Shown piece by piece: positions 1-8,605 of a stretch of DNA of 64,000 nt (positions are counted from its first letter, which is position 1; each line of letters begins with the position of its first letter). The notes under the pieces were generated by a model, which saw only the letters and a list, made by a program, of their open reading frames with translations, ran no database searches and had not been told where the DNA came from. The position numbers and the translations under genes were made by a program. Source of the DNA: Flavobacterium sp. 270 (GTDB lineage: Bacteria; Bacteroidota; Bacteroidia; Flavobacteriales; Flavobacteriaceae); NCBI RefSeq assembly GCF_004368785.1, contig NZ_SODM01000002.1, forward strand, positions 248,001-312,000, written 5' to 3'.

Positions 1-888
1 GTAATTAATACTTCTGGAGGTTTTGAACCTAGAATTGGTTTGCGTTATATTGTTGATGAAAATTTCTTTATCAAAGCTGGTTTCGATAAAAACTTTCAAT
101 ATCTTCATTTATTATCAAACAATACTACTCAGGCACCTACAGATACTTGGAAATTATCTGATTTGAATGTAAAGCCCGAAAGCGGTTTGCAATATTCGCT
201 TGGTCTTTTCAAAAAGCTAGATGATAAAGATATTGAGTTAAGTCTGGAAGGTTATTACAAAACATCTAAAAATATTTTAGATTATAAAGTAGGAGCCAAT
301 ATAATCTTAAACCAGGATTTAGAAACAGAATTACTTCAGGGTGAAGGAAAATCGTACGGAGTAGAATTTTTATTAAAAAAACCTAACGGAAGACTTAACG
401 GATGGATTGGTTACACGTATTCTAGAGCATTTATAAAACTAGACAGTCAATTTAACGATGAGAAAGTAAATAACGGCGATTATTTCCCTACAAATTTCGA
501 CAAACCTCACGATGTGAGCATTGTAATGAATTATAAATTTACACATCGTTACAGTTTTTCATCTAATTTTGTTTACCAGACCGGAAGACCTGTAACATAT
601 CCGATAGGTAAATATGTTTATAATGGCGCCGAATACACGCTTTACAGTGACAGAAACAAATTTAGAATTCCAGATTATTACAGACTAGATATAGGAATAA
701 ATATTGAAGGAAATCATAAAATAAAAAAATTAACGCATAGCTTTTGGAACATTTCAGTATACAATGTATTAGGCAGAAACAATCCGTATTCGATCTTTTT
801 TGTAACGCAAAATGGGCAGATAAAAGCGTATCAGACTTCAATTTTTGCCGTTCCGATTCCAACAATTACTTATAATTTTAAATTTTAA
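1..888 (+). CDS. TonB-dependent receptor, C-terminal barrel fragment (5' end outside window)
   Basis: The reading frame is open from the first base, so only about 295 C-terminal residues of a larger outer-membrane receptor are visible. The text alternates amphipathic strands and turns typical of a TonB-dependent beta-barrel: a Tyr/Phe-rich strand series, the segment GWIGYTYSRAF, and late barrel signatures such as VYQTGRPVTYP and RIPDYYRLDIGIN. The chain ends in a terminal Phe (TITYNFKF), as expected for recognition by the BAM machinery. Six bases later comes a DUF4249 lipoprotein gene, and these two families are regularly found as neighbours in Bacteroidota. The substrate is unknown because the plug and N-terminal domains lie outside the window. 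Confidence 0.88.
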   Translation, partial: VINTSGGFEPRIGLRYIVDENFFIKAGFDKNFQYLHLLSNNTTQAPTDTWKLSDLNVKPESGLQYSLGLFKKLDDKDIELSLEGYYKTSKNILDYKVGANIILNQDLETELLQGEGKSYGVEFLLKKPNGRLNGWIGYTYSRAFIKLDSQFNDEKVNNGDYFPTNFDKPHDVSIVMNYKFTHRYSFSSNFVYQTGRPVTYPIGKYVYNGAEYTLYSDRNKFRIPDYYRLDIGINIEGNHKIKKLTHSFWNISVYNVLGRNNPYSIFFVTQNGQIKAYQTSIFAVPIPTITYNFKF

Positions 889-894
889 AAGATT

Positions 895-2100
895 ATGAAA
901 AAAATCTTACTATATAGATTCCTTTCCGCATTATTCCTCACATCTGTATTTGGGTGTACAACGCCATACAATTATCAAACTAATGGCTATGAAGATATTA
1001 TTGTGATAGAAGCAATGATCACAAACGATTATAAATATCATGAAATAAAACTTTCAAGATCTTATGCACTTGAAGAAAGCGCTCCGAAAACGGAAACACA
1101 AGCAATTGTATATGTTAGTGACGATGCTGGCAATACATATGAGTTTGTAGAAAGTAACGGCTCATATATTTCCAAAATCCAATTTCAAGCTGTTGCAGGT
1201 AGAAAATATCAATTGCATGTTCTTACTAAAAATGGGAGAACTTATCTTTCAACTCCAGAAATATTAACAACCCAAACTTCTATAGAAAGCTTACAAGCCG
1301 CAGCTGTTACAAAAAATAATGTTCTCGGAGTAGAAATAACAGTCAATAGCACAGATCCTACAAACACATCCAAATATTACCGCTATGAGTACGAAGAAAC
1401 ATCTAAAATCGTGGCTCCAAAATGGTATAGCGAAAAAGCTGTAGCAAATGGCAGAAGGATAACATTTGTACCAAGAACAGAAGAAGCCCGTATTTGCTTT
1501 ACAAGCAGAAAATCAAATGAGCTACTTACAACAAATACGAGCGATTTGACTGAAGATAAAGTGAGTAATTTCCCGGTTAGATTCATTAGCAGTTCAGATA
1601 ACTTTATTAGAAGCAGATACAGTATATTGGTAAAACAATATGTTGAAAGTTTTGCCGCACATACTTTTTACGAAACATTAAAAACAATATCAAATTCCGG
1701 AAGTATCTTATCACAAACACAACCAGGTTTTCTTTCTGGAAATATTAAATCAGTTGATAATCCCGGCGAAAAGGTAATGGGTTTTTTTAATGTAAGTTCT
1801 TATTCTGAAAAACGATTGTTTTTTAATTTTACGGATCTTTTCCCTAATACGAGACTTCCAGAATACCAATATTATTGTCCTGCTGAAATTCCAGAAATCG
1901 AAATTGCTGATTATTATTATACTTATTGCGCTAATACTATAGGGCCATCTTGTCAGAATGATGTAATTGTAGATTTGATTACTAAAAGGATAAGAGTCTT
2001 TTTCCCAAATGACAGCCCATCTTATTTATTATATCCTATAGAATGCGGCGATTGCACCTCTTTTTCATCAAATATAAAACCATCATTTTGGATAGATTAA
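895..2100 (+). CDS. DUF4249 family lipoprotein
   Basis: A 401-residue exported protein with a lipoprotein signal peptide ending in a lipobox (VFGC, Cys about residue 21). The mature part begins with the typical DUF4249 pattern: a beta-rich segment with IVIEAMITND, then a Ser-Arg-Ser motif and a small Ig-like domain (VSDDAGNTYEF). C-terminal paired Cys residues (YYCPAE, CANTIGPSCQ, IECGDC) could form disulfides. DUF4249 proteins are probably surface-exposed partners of TonB-dependent receptors in Bacteroidota; their exact role is not established. It lies 6 bp after the receptor gene and overlaps the next gene, so the three are very likely co-transcribed and co-translated. Confidence 0.85.
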   Translation: MKKILLYRFLSALFLTSVFGCTTPYNYQTNGYEDIIVIEAMITNDYKYHEIKLSRSYALEESAPKTETQAIVYVSDDAGNTYEFVESNGSYISKIQFQAVAGRKYQLHVLTKNGRTYLSTPEILTTQTSIESLQAAAVTKNNVLGVEITVNSTDPTNTSKYYRYEYEETSKIVAPKWYSEKAVANGRRITFVPRTEEARICFTSRKSNELLTTNTSDLTEDKVSNFPVRFISSSDNFIRSRYSILVKQYVESFAAHTFYETLKTISNSGSILSQTQPGFLSGNIKSVDNPGEKVMGFFNVSSYSEKRLFFNFTDLFPNTRLPEYQYYCPAEIPEIEIADYYYTYCANTIGPSCQNDVIVDLITKRIRVFFPNDSPSYLLYPIECGDCTSFSSNIKPSFWID

Positions 2101-3824
2101 AACATATAGCAGTCTTAACTTTATTGTTAAGCTGTCAGCAGATTATTTTTGCTCAGAGCAATACTGCTTTGGTAGAATTGAATGAAATTGATAAAAACCT
2201 AAACGAATCGGTTTTTATCACTACAAACACCAATTCTTACCTAACAGGAGAAACTTTGCTATACAAGATATTTTGCATTAACAAAATAACTAATGTTCCG
2301 ACAAAATATAGCAAAGTTTCCTATTTTGAACTTATTGACAGTAATAAAAAAGTTGTTTTTACCCATAAATTGTTTCTTGAAAACGGAAGTGGAAACGGCG
2401 ATTTTTTTATTCCCACTACTTTAGAAACCGGCACTTACAAAATTGTAGGTTACACAAACTGGATGCTAAATAAAAATGCTGACGAATATTTCACAACCGA
2501 TATTTACATCATAAATCCATATCAGGAAAAGCTTACTACAGCAAGTTCTCAAAACGGAATAACAGTTTCTGAACCTGTAACGGATAATAATATTTCATTT
2601 GGTTTTCAAACGAAGACATTTAACAATCGAACTCCGGTTGAGCTGAAAGTTAAAACAGCTTCTGATGATTTCTTAAAAGGAAATTATGCAGTATCTGTGA
2701 GAAAAGCAGATGGTTTCCTTACTCAAAACAAAACATCTTTTAAGGATTATCAATTAACAAATCAAAACAAAGCTTTTAATACTCCTATTAACAACATAAA
2801 TTTTGTTTTGCCAGAATTGCGAGGCGAAATTATATCCGGTAGAATAGCATCTGCAGTGGGAAACATACAAAATAAAAAAATAGCACTTTCGATTGTTGGA
2901 AAAAATAGCGATCTAAAAATAACCAAAACAGATGAACAAGGCAGGTTTAATTTCAATCTGGAAAAAGCAAACCCGGGAGCAAACATCATCGTTCAAATTC
3001 TTGACGAAAACAAAGCAGATTATACTATTGAAGTAAACAAAGCCAAACAAATTGATTTATCTAATCTTGCATTTTCTAATTTTCAGCTTACTGCAGCATC
3101 TAATAGTATTATAACAGAAAGACTGATTTCAAGTCAAGTAGAAAATGCGTACTACAACATAAAAAAAGATAGTTTAATTACTCCTGTCAAACTTATTCCT
3201 TTTTATGGTGCGTTATCTAAAGAATATGTATTTGACGATTTTACAAGATTCCCGACAGTGCAGGAAACTATTACCGAAGTCGTAAGCGGTGTAATTTATA
3301 AGAAAACAAATAATAACTATGAAATACAAGTTTACGATTATGATGAAAATTATGAATCTGTATTGCCTCCACTAGTTACTGTAGATGGTTTAATATTGGA
3401 AAATCTTAATGAGTTTTTTGCTTCGAGCCCAAAAAATCTTTACAAAGTAAATGTTGTAAAAGGACTTTATTATTATGGTGCAAAATCATTTAACGGATTA
3501 ATTTGTTTTACAACCAAAAATGGCGATTACGAAACAAATCTTAAAGGTAATTTTCTAATAAAACCTGAAATTTTGAGACCGCAGCCTAAAAAAGAATATT
3601 TTCAGCCAGATTATTCCAATAATAAGAACTCCAGAATTCCTGATTACAGACATCAGCTTTTGTGGCTTCCGAATGCAGATTTAAGCAAAATAAATTCAGA
3701 CATTCAGTTTTATACTTCTGATGTTTCAGGAAAATTTGAAGTTACTTTAGAAGGTTTTTCCGCAAGTGGTAAACCTGTTTTTATAAAAGAAATTATTGAT
3801 GTAAAAGATGCAACTTTAAATTAA
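2043..3824 (+). CDS. Exported MG2-like / TonB-plug-like domain protein
   Basis: Up to 593 residues. The N-terminal half resembles a macroglobulin-type (MG2) beta-sandwich: TYKIVGYTNWML follows a segment on a raised, 'tensed' ligand. The middle (about residues 255-330) looks like a carboxypeptidase regulatory-like domain with DEQGRFNFNL. The last third carries a plug-like signature (VTVDGLILENLNEFF, then VNVVKGLYYYGAKSFNGLICF). ATG at 2043 gives a 58-bp overlap with the DUF4249 gene and a 20-residue n-region. A TTG at 2088 would begin just before a clean signal peptide (DRLKHIAVLTLLLS...FAQ) with only 13 bp overlap, and is a serious alternative. Function is unknown; the context suggests an accessory of the adjacent receptor. 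Confidence 0.78.
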   Translation: MRRLHLFFIKYKTIILDRLKHIAVLTLLLSCQQIIFAQSNTALVELNEIDKNLNESVFITTNTNSYLTGETLLYKIFCINKITNVPTKYSKVSYFELIDSNKKVVFTHKLFLENGSGNGDFFIPTTLETGTYKIVGYTNWMLNKNADEYFTTDIYIINPYQEKLTTASSQNGITVSEPVTDNNISFGFQTKTFNNRTPVELKVKTASDDFLKGNYAVSVRKADGFLTQNKTSFKDYQLTNQNKAFNTPINNINFVLPELRGEIISGRIASAVGNIQNKKIALSIVGKNSDLKITKTDEQGRFNFNLEKANPGANIIVQILDENKADYTIEVNKAKQIDLSNLAFSNFQLTAASNSIITERLISSQVENAYYNIKKDSLITPVKLIPFYGALSKEYVFDDFTRFPTVQETITEVVSGVIYKKTNNNYEIQVYDYDENYESVLPPLVTVDGLILENLNEFFASSPKNLYKVNVVKGLYYYGAKSFNGLICFTTKNGDYETNLKGNFLIKPEILRPQPKKEYFQPDYSNNKNSRIPDYRHQLLWLPNADLSKINSDIQFYTSDVSGKFEVTLEGFSASGKPVFIKEIIDVKDATLN

Positions 3825-3834
3825 AATTTTAAAT

Positions 3835-3869
3835 CCTAATTCAACTAAATGAATTGGGGGTTTTTTTTT
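3835..3869 (+). terminator. Rho-independent terminator after the receptor/DUF4249 unit
   Basis: A 9-bp stem (3835-3843 with 3850-3858, one G-U pair), a 6-nt loop and then T9 at 3861-3869. It lies 10 bp after the stop codon at 3824 and ends the first transcription unit. Confidence 0.8.
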
Positions 3870-3938
3870 GAATTTAAAACGCAACCTTTTTGGCTTTTTT
3901 AGACTATTAAATGATAGCAAACTATAAAAGTCATTACA

Positions 3939-5258
3939 ATGAAACATCCAGCACATAAAACAATTTCTCTCTTCCTTTTATTTTTATTGTTTTTAATAGC
4001 AGGATGCACTGATTTTGATGATAACGCACGCCTTTTTAGTGCCGAAAATTTAAAAAACCACGGTGCAATATTTGAAAAAAAATCTGAATTATACCAAACT
4101 CTAAAAAAGGCAACAGCAAATGAAGTATCAGCAGGTGAAGAACCGCCATGCGTCGAAATCATTTATCCTTTAAGTCTTGTAAAATACGACAGCGAACTCC
4201 GCCCAATTGGTTCTGCAAATGTTAAAAGCGATGCCCAATTCAGTCAGCTCTTGTCCAATCTTCCCGAAGAGGAATCACTCAGTATCAGTTTTCCTATAAA
4301 GACTGTTTTAGCAGACAATACGACCTATACTGTCAACAACAATTCTGAATTAAATATAGCATTAAACAATTGCACAAGAGATGATATTATAAGAACTTTT
4401 ACGGATGCTTTTGTTTCTCCATTCGAAATTAAATCTATTTTTTGGAAAGTTAAATATTCTGAAAATGGAGATAATACTTATTACAGCGGTATTTTTCAGA
4501 TAAGTACTGGAGGATTTCTTACTTTTTACTATAACAATAAAAAGTATCACGGTACTTGGTTCTTTTTAATGGTTGATGATAAACTACACCTTAATATAAA
4601 TTTAGATGACACTTCTGAAGTTGGCAAATATTGGAATATGGATAACGCTATGGAACTTAATGGTCCCGAAATGATTATAAAAACGCTTCCTAAAAATATT
4701 TTGTTAGAGCAGATTATAGAATCGAGAATTGTTTATAAAGTTGGCGATAAAGGTCCGTCTAAAGGAACCATTTTTTACGACAAAGGAGAATATACTAATG
4801 GCTGGAGATATATAGAAGCCGCTTCAAACGATTTAAAATCATCAGAATGGGGATGCGCAAGTTCCGCCATAACAAAAGCCAGAAACTCAGAAATAGGAAG
4901 AGGTGCTTACAATACTGCACAAATCTTACGATACCATGACAGCCTGGTAAATTATTATAAAAATCCTGCAATTTGCAATCCTGCAAATGACGGAAGTCTA
5001 TTGGCTAAATATGCTGTAAGATATATTCAGGAACAAAGTGCAGACTGGTTTTTACCTTCTTCAGAAGAATTGGAATTAATCCACAAAAATCTGTATTTAA
5101 ATAATTTAGAAAATTTGACTAACTCAAATTATTGGAGTTCTACAGAAATAAACGAAGCTGCGGTATCAACAATTTTGTTTGAAACAGGCGAAAAAGTTTC
5201 AACACCAAAAATACCAGCAAAAAACACCGTCAAAGCCAGAGCGATAAGATACTTTTAA
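3939..5258 (+). CDS. Lipoprotein with C-terminal DUF1566-like domain
   Basis: A 439-residue protein with a strong lipoprotein signal: a long hydrophobic core and lipobox LIAGC, Cys about residue 23. The central region (about residues 60-240) is beta-rich with no motif I can assign. The C-terminal ~170 residues start with GDKGPSKGTIFYDKGEYTNGW and continue with WFLPSSEELELIHKN and NYWSST. This is the pattern of the DUF1566 / Lcl-type domain (C-type-lectin-like fold), which occurs in many surface proteins of Bacteroidota. It sits alone between a terminator and the ECF sigma gene (62-bp gap), so it could belong to either unit. A ligand-binding surface role is inference. Confidence 0.72.
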   Translation: MKHPAHKTISLFLLFLLFLIAGCTDFDDNARLFSAENLKNHGAIFEKKSELYQTLKKATANEVSAGEEPPCVEIIYPLSLVKYDSELRPIGSANVKSDAQFSQLLSNLPEEESLSISFPIKTVLADNTTYTVNNNSELNIALNNCTRDDIIRTFTDAFVSPFEIKSIFWKVKYSENGDNTYYSGIFQISTGGFLTFYYNNKKYHGTWFFLMVDDKLHLNINLDDTSEVGKYWNMDNAMELNGPEMIIKTLPKNILLEQIIESRIVYKVGDKGPSKGTIFYDKGEYTNGWRYIEAASNDLKSSEWGCASSAITKARNSEIGRGAYNTAQILRYHDSLVNYYKNPAICNPANDGSLLAKYAVRYIQEQSADWFLPSSEELELIHKNLYLNNLENLTNSNYWSSTEINEAAVSTILFETGEKVSTPKIPAKNTVKARAIRYF

Positions 5259-5320
5259 TATTACCTATAATAATCCGCTTACAATTTTATACATTTAAAA
5301 ACATCTAAAATCATTCATTT

Positions 5321-5872
5321 TTGAATCAAGATCAATTAATAAAAGGATGCGTTCGGCAAAACCGGAAATCTCAGGAAGAACTTTATAATTTATATTATAA
5401 AACTCTTTTTGTTTTAAGCCTCAAGTATTGCCCTAATGATGCTGAGGCTGAAGATAATCTTCATGATGCTTTTATTGAAATATTTACGAGTATAAAAAAC
5501 TTTAAGGGAACAGGAAGTTTTGAAGGCTGGATAAAACGAATAACCATAAATAAGGCGATTGCCCGGTATAAAAATTCGAGTTTTTTAACCCCAATAAAGG
5601 ATGATATTACTCAGGATGTTTTTATTGATGACAGCGAAATAGATTTTTCACTCGATTATATATTGTCATTAGTACAAGAACTCCCGCATCAATATCGCTT
5701 AGTATTTAGTTTATACGAATTGGATGAGTTCTCACATAAAGAAATCGCATCGATGCTTTCTATAACCGAAAGCACTTCAAAATCTAATCTTTACAGGGCA
5801 AAATTAATATTAAAGGAAAAAATTACATCAAAAAAAACATTCCATAATTACCAAGTCAACCATGGAAAATAG
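5321..5872 (+). CDS. ECF-type RNA polymerase sigma factor
   Basis: A 183-residue sigma-70 family protein with the two-domain ECF layout. Region 2 is at about residues 8-85 (AEAEDNLHDAFIEIFTSIKNF, then FEGWIKRITINKAI). Region 4 is at about residues 115-172 (ELPHQYRLVFSLYELDEFSHKEIA, followed by a helix-turn-helix with SITESTSKSNLYRAK). No sigma 1.1 or region 3 is present. The start is TTG at 5321: an in-frame TAA lies at 5306-5308 and no ATG lies between. It overlaps the next gene by 11 bp, which implies translational coupling with a partner likely to control it. The regulon is unknown. Confidence 0.92.
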   Translation: MNQDQLIKGCVRQNRKSQEELYNLYYKTLFVLSLKYCPNDAEAEDNLHDAFIEIFTSIKNFKGTGSFEGWIKRITINKAIARYKNSSFLTPIKDDITQDVFIDDSEIDFSLDYILSLVQELPHQYRLVFSLYELDEFSHKEIASMLSITESTSKSNLYRAKLILKEKITSKKTFHNYQVNHGK

Positions 5873-7331
5873 AAACGAAATTGGCACAACTATCAAAGAT
5901 AAACTGGCGCTTTTGGATAAAAAGCCAAGCGATAAGTTGTGGGCCTCAATAGAAAGCGATCTAAACAAAAAAAGAAAAAGAAGAATTTTATTCTGGCTTA
6001 TTCCTAGCCTATTAACCGCTGTCGTCTTAACGTCTGCTTTCTTTTTTATAGAATTTGATCAAGAAAAAGACAACTTATCAAACGACAAACAAAAACAAAT
6101 TACAACACAGCAAAATCCATCAAAAGTTTCTATAACAAATACAACTTCAAAAGTGGCTGTTTCTAAAACCAAAACAAACACAAAAGGTACAGAAGAACAA
6201 TCTACAGAAACAACAACAATTAAAAAAAGCCGAACCGAGAAACTTATAAAAGAGTCTAAAAAATTAATTCTTTCTACAGATGAATATGAAGAATATGAAG
6301 TGGTTAAAAAATACAAAGTCATTGTAAAAAAGAAACAAACAACCACGACCCATAAAACGTCATTTCCTAAAATTGCAAAAACAACAAAAAAGCCATACAA
6401 AGCTCCAATAAATAAAAACAAAATCAATAAAAAGAAACCTCTAAATAAGCCAAAAAAATCAACTCCATTTCCAGCAACTAAAGCAACTGATTCAATTAAT
6501 GACAAAATTTTTTCTAAAGAAATCGGTAAAAGCGATAAAATCCTTCCTTCTATTACCGAAGAAATAAAAGTTACCGAAAAAGACAGCGCAGTCGAAAAAC
6601 CAAAAAGGCAGACAACTCCAAAACGAGAATATGTAAAAAGAGATTATCCGCAACAAAAAGAAAGTTCTGATGCAGAATATAGCGTTTCTGCATTTTATGG
6701 ACCTGCCCTTTTTGGTTCTTTATCCAATCAATCTATGGTAAACCCGATTCTTTCCAATAGGTCTAAAGGTCATCCGATAACTTCACATTATGGATTTTAT
6801 TTTAAATCGATGTATAACAAGCTGGGATTTAGAGTTGGAGTTTCTAAAATAAATTTAAAAATCACAACAAGTTTAGATCAAAACCAATTAATAACGAACT
6901 ACAATAATATTACACTAAAATATTATTCCAGCGAAATGATTAATAACGAGTTTAAAAATTCGGGACCGGTAGATTTAGAGCAGAAGTTATCGTATTACGA
7001 AATGCCTTTGGAATTTAATTATGCCTTAAAAAAAGACGAAAGCCCATTTGGCATAGAAGTTTTTACAGGATTTAGTATTTTAATATTAGATGATAATAAA
7101 CTATTTCTTTCATCTGACAAAATAAAAAACAAGCAGATTGGTAAAGTTAAAAGTATATCTGAAACCAATTTGTCTTATAATCTAGGATTAGGCTTAAACT
7201 ACAAACTAACAGAAAAAATTCAATTAGATTTTAATCCAATTTTCAAATATTATCTCACCACTTTTAATGAAGGTAATGCCTCAAAACCATATAGTTTGTC
7301 TATCCAATCTGGAGTAACTTATAAATTTTAA
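5862..7331 (+). CDS. Envelope-spanning anti-sigma-like protein with C-terminal beta-barrel
   Basis: A 489-residue protein with four visible parts. Residues 1-40 are charged and cytoplasmic, with the pattern LLDKKPSDKLWASIESDL. Residues 42-64 form one hydrophobic helix. Residues 70-270 are a low-complexity Lys/Thr/Pro-rich linker without predicted folds. Residues 271-489 are amphipathic strands starting AEYSVSAFYGPALFG and ending QSGVTYKF, as in a small eight-strand outer-membrane barrel. The gene overlaps the ECF sigma gene. I recall that 'dual membrane-spanning anti-sigma factors' with this layout have been described in Bacteroides; assignment of this protein to that type is inference from architecture and context. 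A plain OmpA-like barrel annotation would miss the N-terminal part. Confidence 0.8.
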   Translation: MENRNEIGTTIKDKLALLDKKPSDKLWASIESDLNKKRKRRILFWLIPSLLTAVVLTSAFFFIEFDQEKDNLSNDKQKQITTQQNPSKVSITNTTSKVAVSKTKTNTKGTEEQSTETTTIKKSRTEKLIKESKKLILSTDEYEEYEVVKKYKVIVKKKQTTTTHKTSFPKIAKTTKKPYKAPINKNKINKKKPLNKPKKSTPFPATKATDSINDKIFSKEIGKSDKILPSITEEIKVTEKDSAVEKPKRQTTPKREYVKRDYPQQKESSDAEYSVSAFYGPALFGSLSNQSMVNPILSNRSKGHPITSHYGFYFKSMYNKLGFRVGVSKINLKITTSLDQNQLITNYNNITLKYYSSEMINNEFKNSGPVDLEQKLSYYEMPLEFNYALKKDESPFGIEVFTGFSILILDDNKLFLSSDKIKNKQIGKVKSISETNLSYNLGLGLNYKLTEKIQLDFNPIFKYYLTTFNEGNASKPYSLSIQSGVTYKF

Positions 7332-7355
7332 AAATATTTTTAAATTAATTGTAAC

Positions 7356-7408
7356 TTTTTGAATACTTCTTACGTATAACTATTTGTACACTTTAAAAAA
7401 ATAGGGAG
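7356..7408 (+). promoter_or_regulatory. Candidate rpoD promoter and unusual purine-rich RBS
   Basis: TTTTTG at 7356-7361 lies 19 bp before TATTTGTA at 7381, which resembles a Bacteroidota -33/-7 pair although the -7 box departs from TAnnTTTG. A GGGAG at 7404-7408 lies 8 nt before the ATG. Such Shine-Dalgarno-like sites are uncommon in this window. Confidence 0.4.
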
Positions 7409-7416
7409 ACAACAAC

Positions 7417-8280
7417 ATGAGACAACTTAAAATTACCAAGCAGGTAACCAATCGTGAGACTGCATCGTTAGACAAATATCTACAAGAAATTGGAAAAGTT
7501 GACCTAATTACCGCTGATGAAGAGGTAGAATTAGCACAAAGAATAAAGGCTGGTGATCAAAGAGCATTAGAAAAATTAACAAAAGCCAACCTACGTTTCG
7601 TAGTATCTGTGGCAAAACAATATCAAAATCAAGGTTTAACACTTCCCGATTTAATTAATGAAGGAAACTTAGGTTTAATTAAAGCGGCTCAACGTTTTGA
7701 TGAAACTCGTGGTTTCAAATTCATTTCTTACGCTGTATGGTGGATTCGTCAATCGATTCTTCAAGCTTTGGCAGAACAATCACGTATTGTTCGTTTACCA
7801 TTAAACAAAATTGGTTCTATCAATAAAATCAACAAAATGTATGCTTTATTAGAGCAATCTAACGAGCGTCCGCCTTCTGCTGAGGAAATTGCAAAAGAAC
7901 TTGATATGACTGTAAACGACGTAAAAGAGTCTATGAAAAACTCTGGTCGTCACTTATCTATGGATGCACCTCTTGTTGAAGGTGAAGATTCTAACCTTTA
8001 CGACGTTTTACGTTCTGGTGAATCTCCAAACCCAGACAGAGAATTAATCCACGAATCTTTACGTACTGAAATCGAGCGTTCTTTAGAAACATTGACTCCA
8101 AGAGAGGCAGATGTTGTTCGTTTGTATTTTGGTCTTGGCGATCAGCACCCAATGACTCTTGAAGAAATCGGAGAAACTTTCGACCTAACTCGTGAGCGTG
8201 TTCGTCAGATTAAAGAAAAAGCAATCCGTAGATTAAAACACACTTCTAGAAGTAAAATTCTTAAAACTTATCTTGGATAA
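7417..8280 (+). CDS. rpoD: Primary sigma factor RpoD
   Basis: A 287-residue sigma-70 protein, the normal short form of the primary sigma factor in Bacteroidota, which lacks the large 1.1/non-conserved region of E. coli sigma-70. Region 1.2 is [14 protein letters not shown]. Region 2 contains [33 protein letters not shown] and the melting/-10 segment [15 protein letters not shown]. Region 3 follows, and region 4.2 has the helix-turn-helix [23 protein letters not shown]. Codon use is visibly more regular than in the ECF and barrel genes just upstream, as expected for a highly expressed essential gene. Its product would recognise the TAnnTTTG promoters seen across this window. Confidence 0.97.
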   Translation: MRQLKITKQVTNRETASLDKYLQEIGKVDLITADEEVELAQRIKAGDQRALEKLTKANLRFVVSVAKQYQNQGLTLPDLINEGNLGLIKAAQRFDETRGFKFISYAVWWIRQSILQALAEQSRIVRLPLNKIGSINKINKMYALLEQSNERPPSAEEIAKELDMTVNDVKESMKNSGRHLSMDAPLVEGEDSNLYDVLRSGESPNPDRELIHESLRTEIERSLETLTPREADVVRLYFGLGDQHPMTLEEIGETFDLTRERVRQIKEKAIRRLKHTSRSKILKTYLG

Positions 8281-8302
8281 ACAATATTAAATTTCAATAT
8301 TT

Positions 8303-8341
8303 AAAATTCCAAATTCCAACTAAAATTGGGATTTGGAATTT
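8303..8341. repeat. Intergenic inverted repeat downstream of rpoD
   Basis: Arms at 8303-8319 and 8326-8341 differ by about one base (AAATTCCAAATTCCAA against the complement of TTGGGATTTGGAATTT), with a short AT loop. A third copy of the word TTTGGAATTT follows at about 8346-8355. It may act as a weak terminator or processing site. Confidence 0.6.
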
Positions 8342-8404
8342 ATAATTTGGAATTTTCTCCCAAACAACAGTTTGATTGACTGTTCGTTTTTTGATTGATG
8401 ATTG

Positions 8405-8433
8405 AAACTCCGGCTGATTACCGGAGTTTTTTA
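8405..8433 (+). terminator. Rho-independent terminator after rpoD
   Basis: A perfect 9-bp stem AAACTCCGG / CCGGAGTTT (8405-8413 and 8421-8429) with a 7-nt loop, followed by T residues. It lies about 125 bp after rpoD and is the strongest terminator in this intergenic stretch. Confidence 0.85.
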
Positions 8434-8440
8434 TTTTCTT

Positions 8441-8550
8441 TTTTGAACCATTAAGGCATTAAGTTTCATAAAGAAGAAAATTTATTAACTTATTACAGAA
8501 GCAATTTAAAGCAAAAACTTAATTTTCTTAATCTCTTAATGGTTCAAAAG
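8441..8550. repeat. Long-range intergenic inverted repeat
   Basis: Arms at 8441-8463 (TTTTGAACCATTAAGGCATTAAG) and 8528-8550 are complementary at 21 of 23 positions and enclose a 64-nt AT-rich loop. It fills most of the rpoD-rpe gap. No coding potential is seen. Confidence 0.6.
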
Positions 8551-8573
8551 AAAACTTTGCGGTCAAAAAAATT

Positions 8574-8581
8574 TATCTTTG
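8574..8581 (+). promoter_or_regulatory. Promoter -7 box for rpe
   Basis: TATCTTTG matches the Bacteroidota -7 consensus TAnnTTTG and lies 24 nt before the rpe ATG. The nearest TTTG upstream (8556-8559) is only 14 bp away, so the -33 element is uncertain. Confidence 0.6.
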
Positions 8582-8605
8582 TAAAAAACAACACACAACT
8601 ACAAA

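Noticed and set aside
6059..6505. Open frame of 148 codons on the minus strand
   Set aside because: It is the complement of the Lys/Thr-rich linker of the envelope-spanning protein; its Val/Phe/Cys-rich product mirrors AAA and ACA codons and has no start signal of its own.
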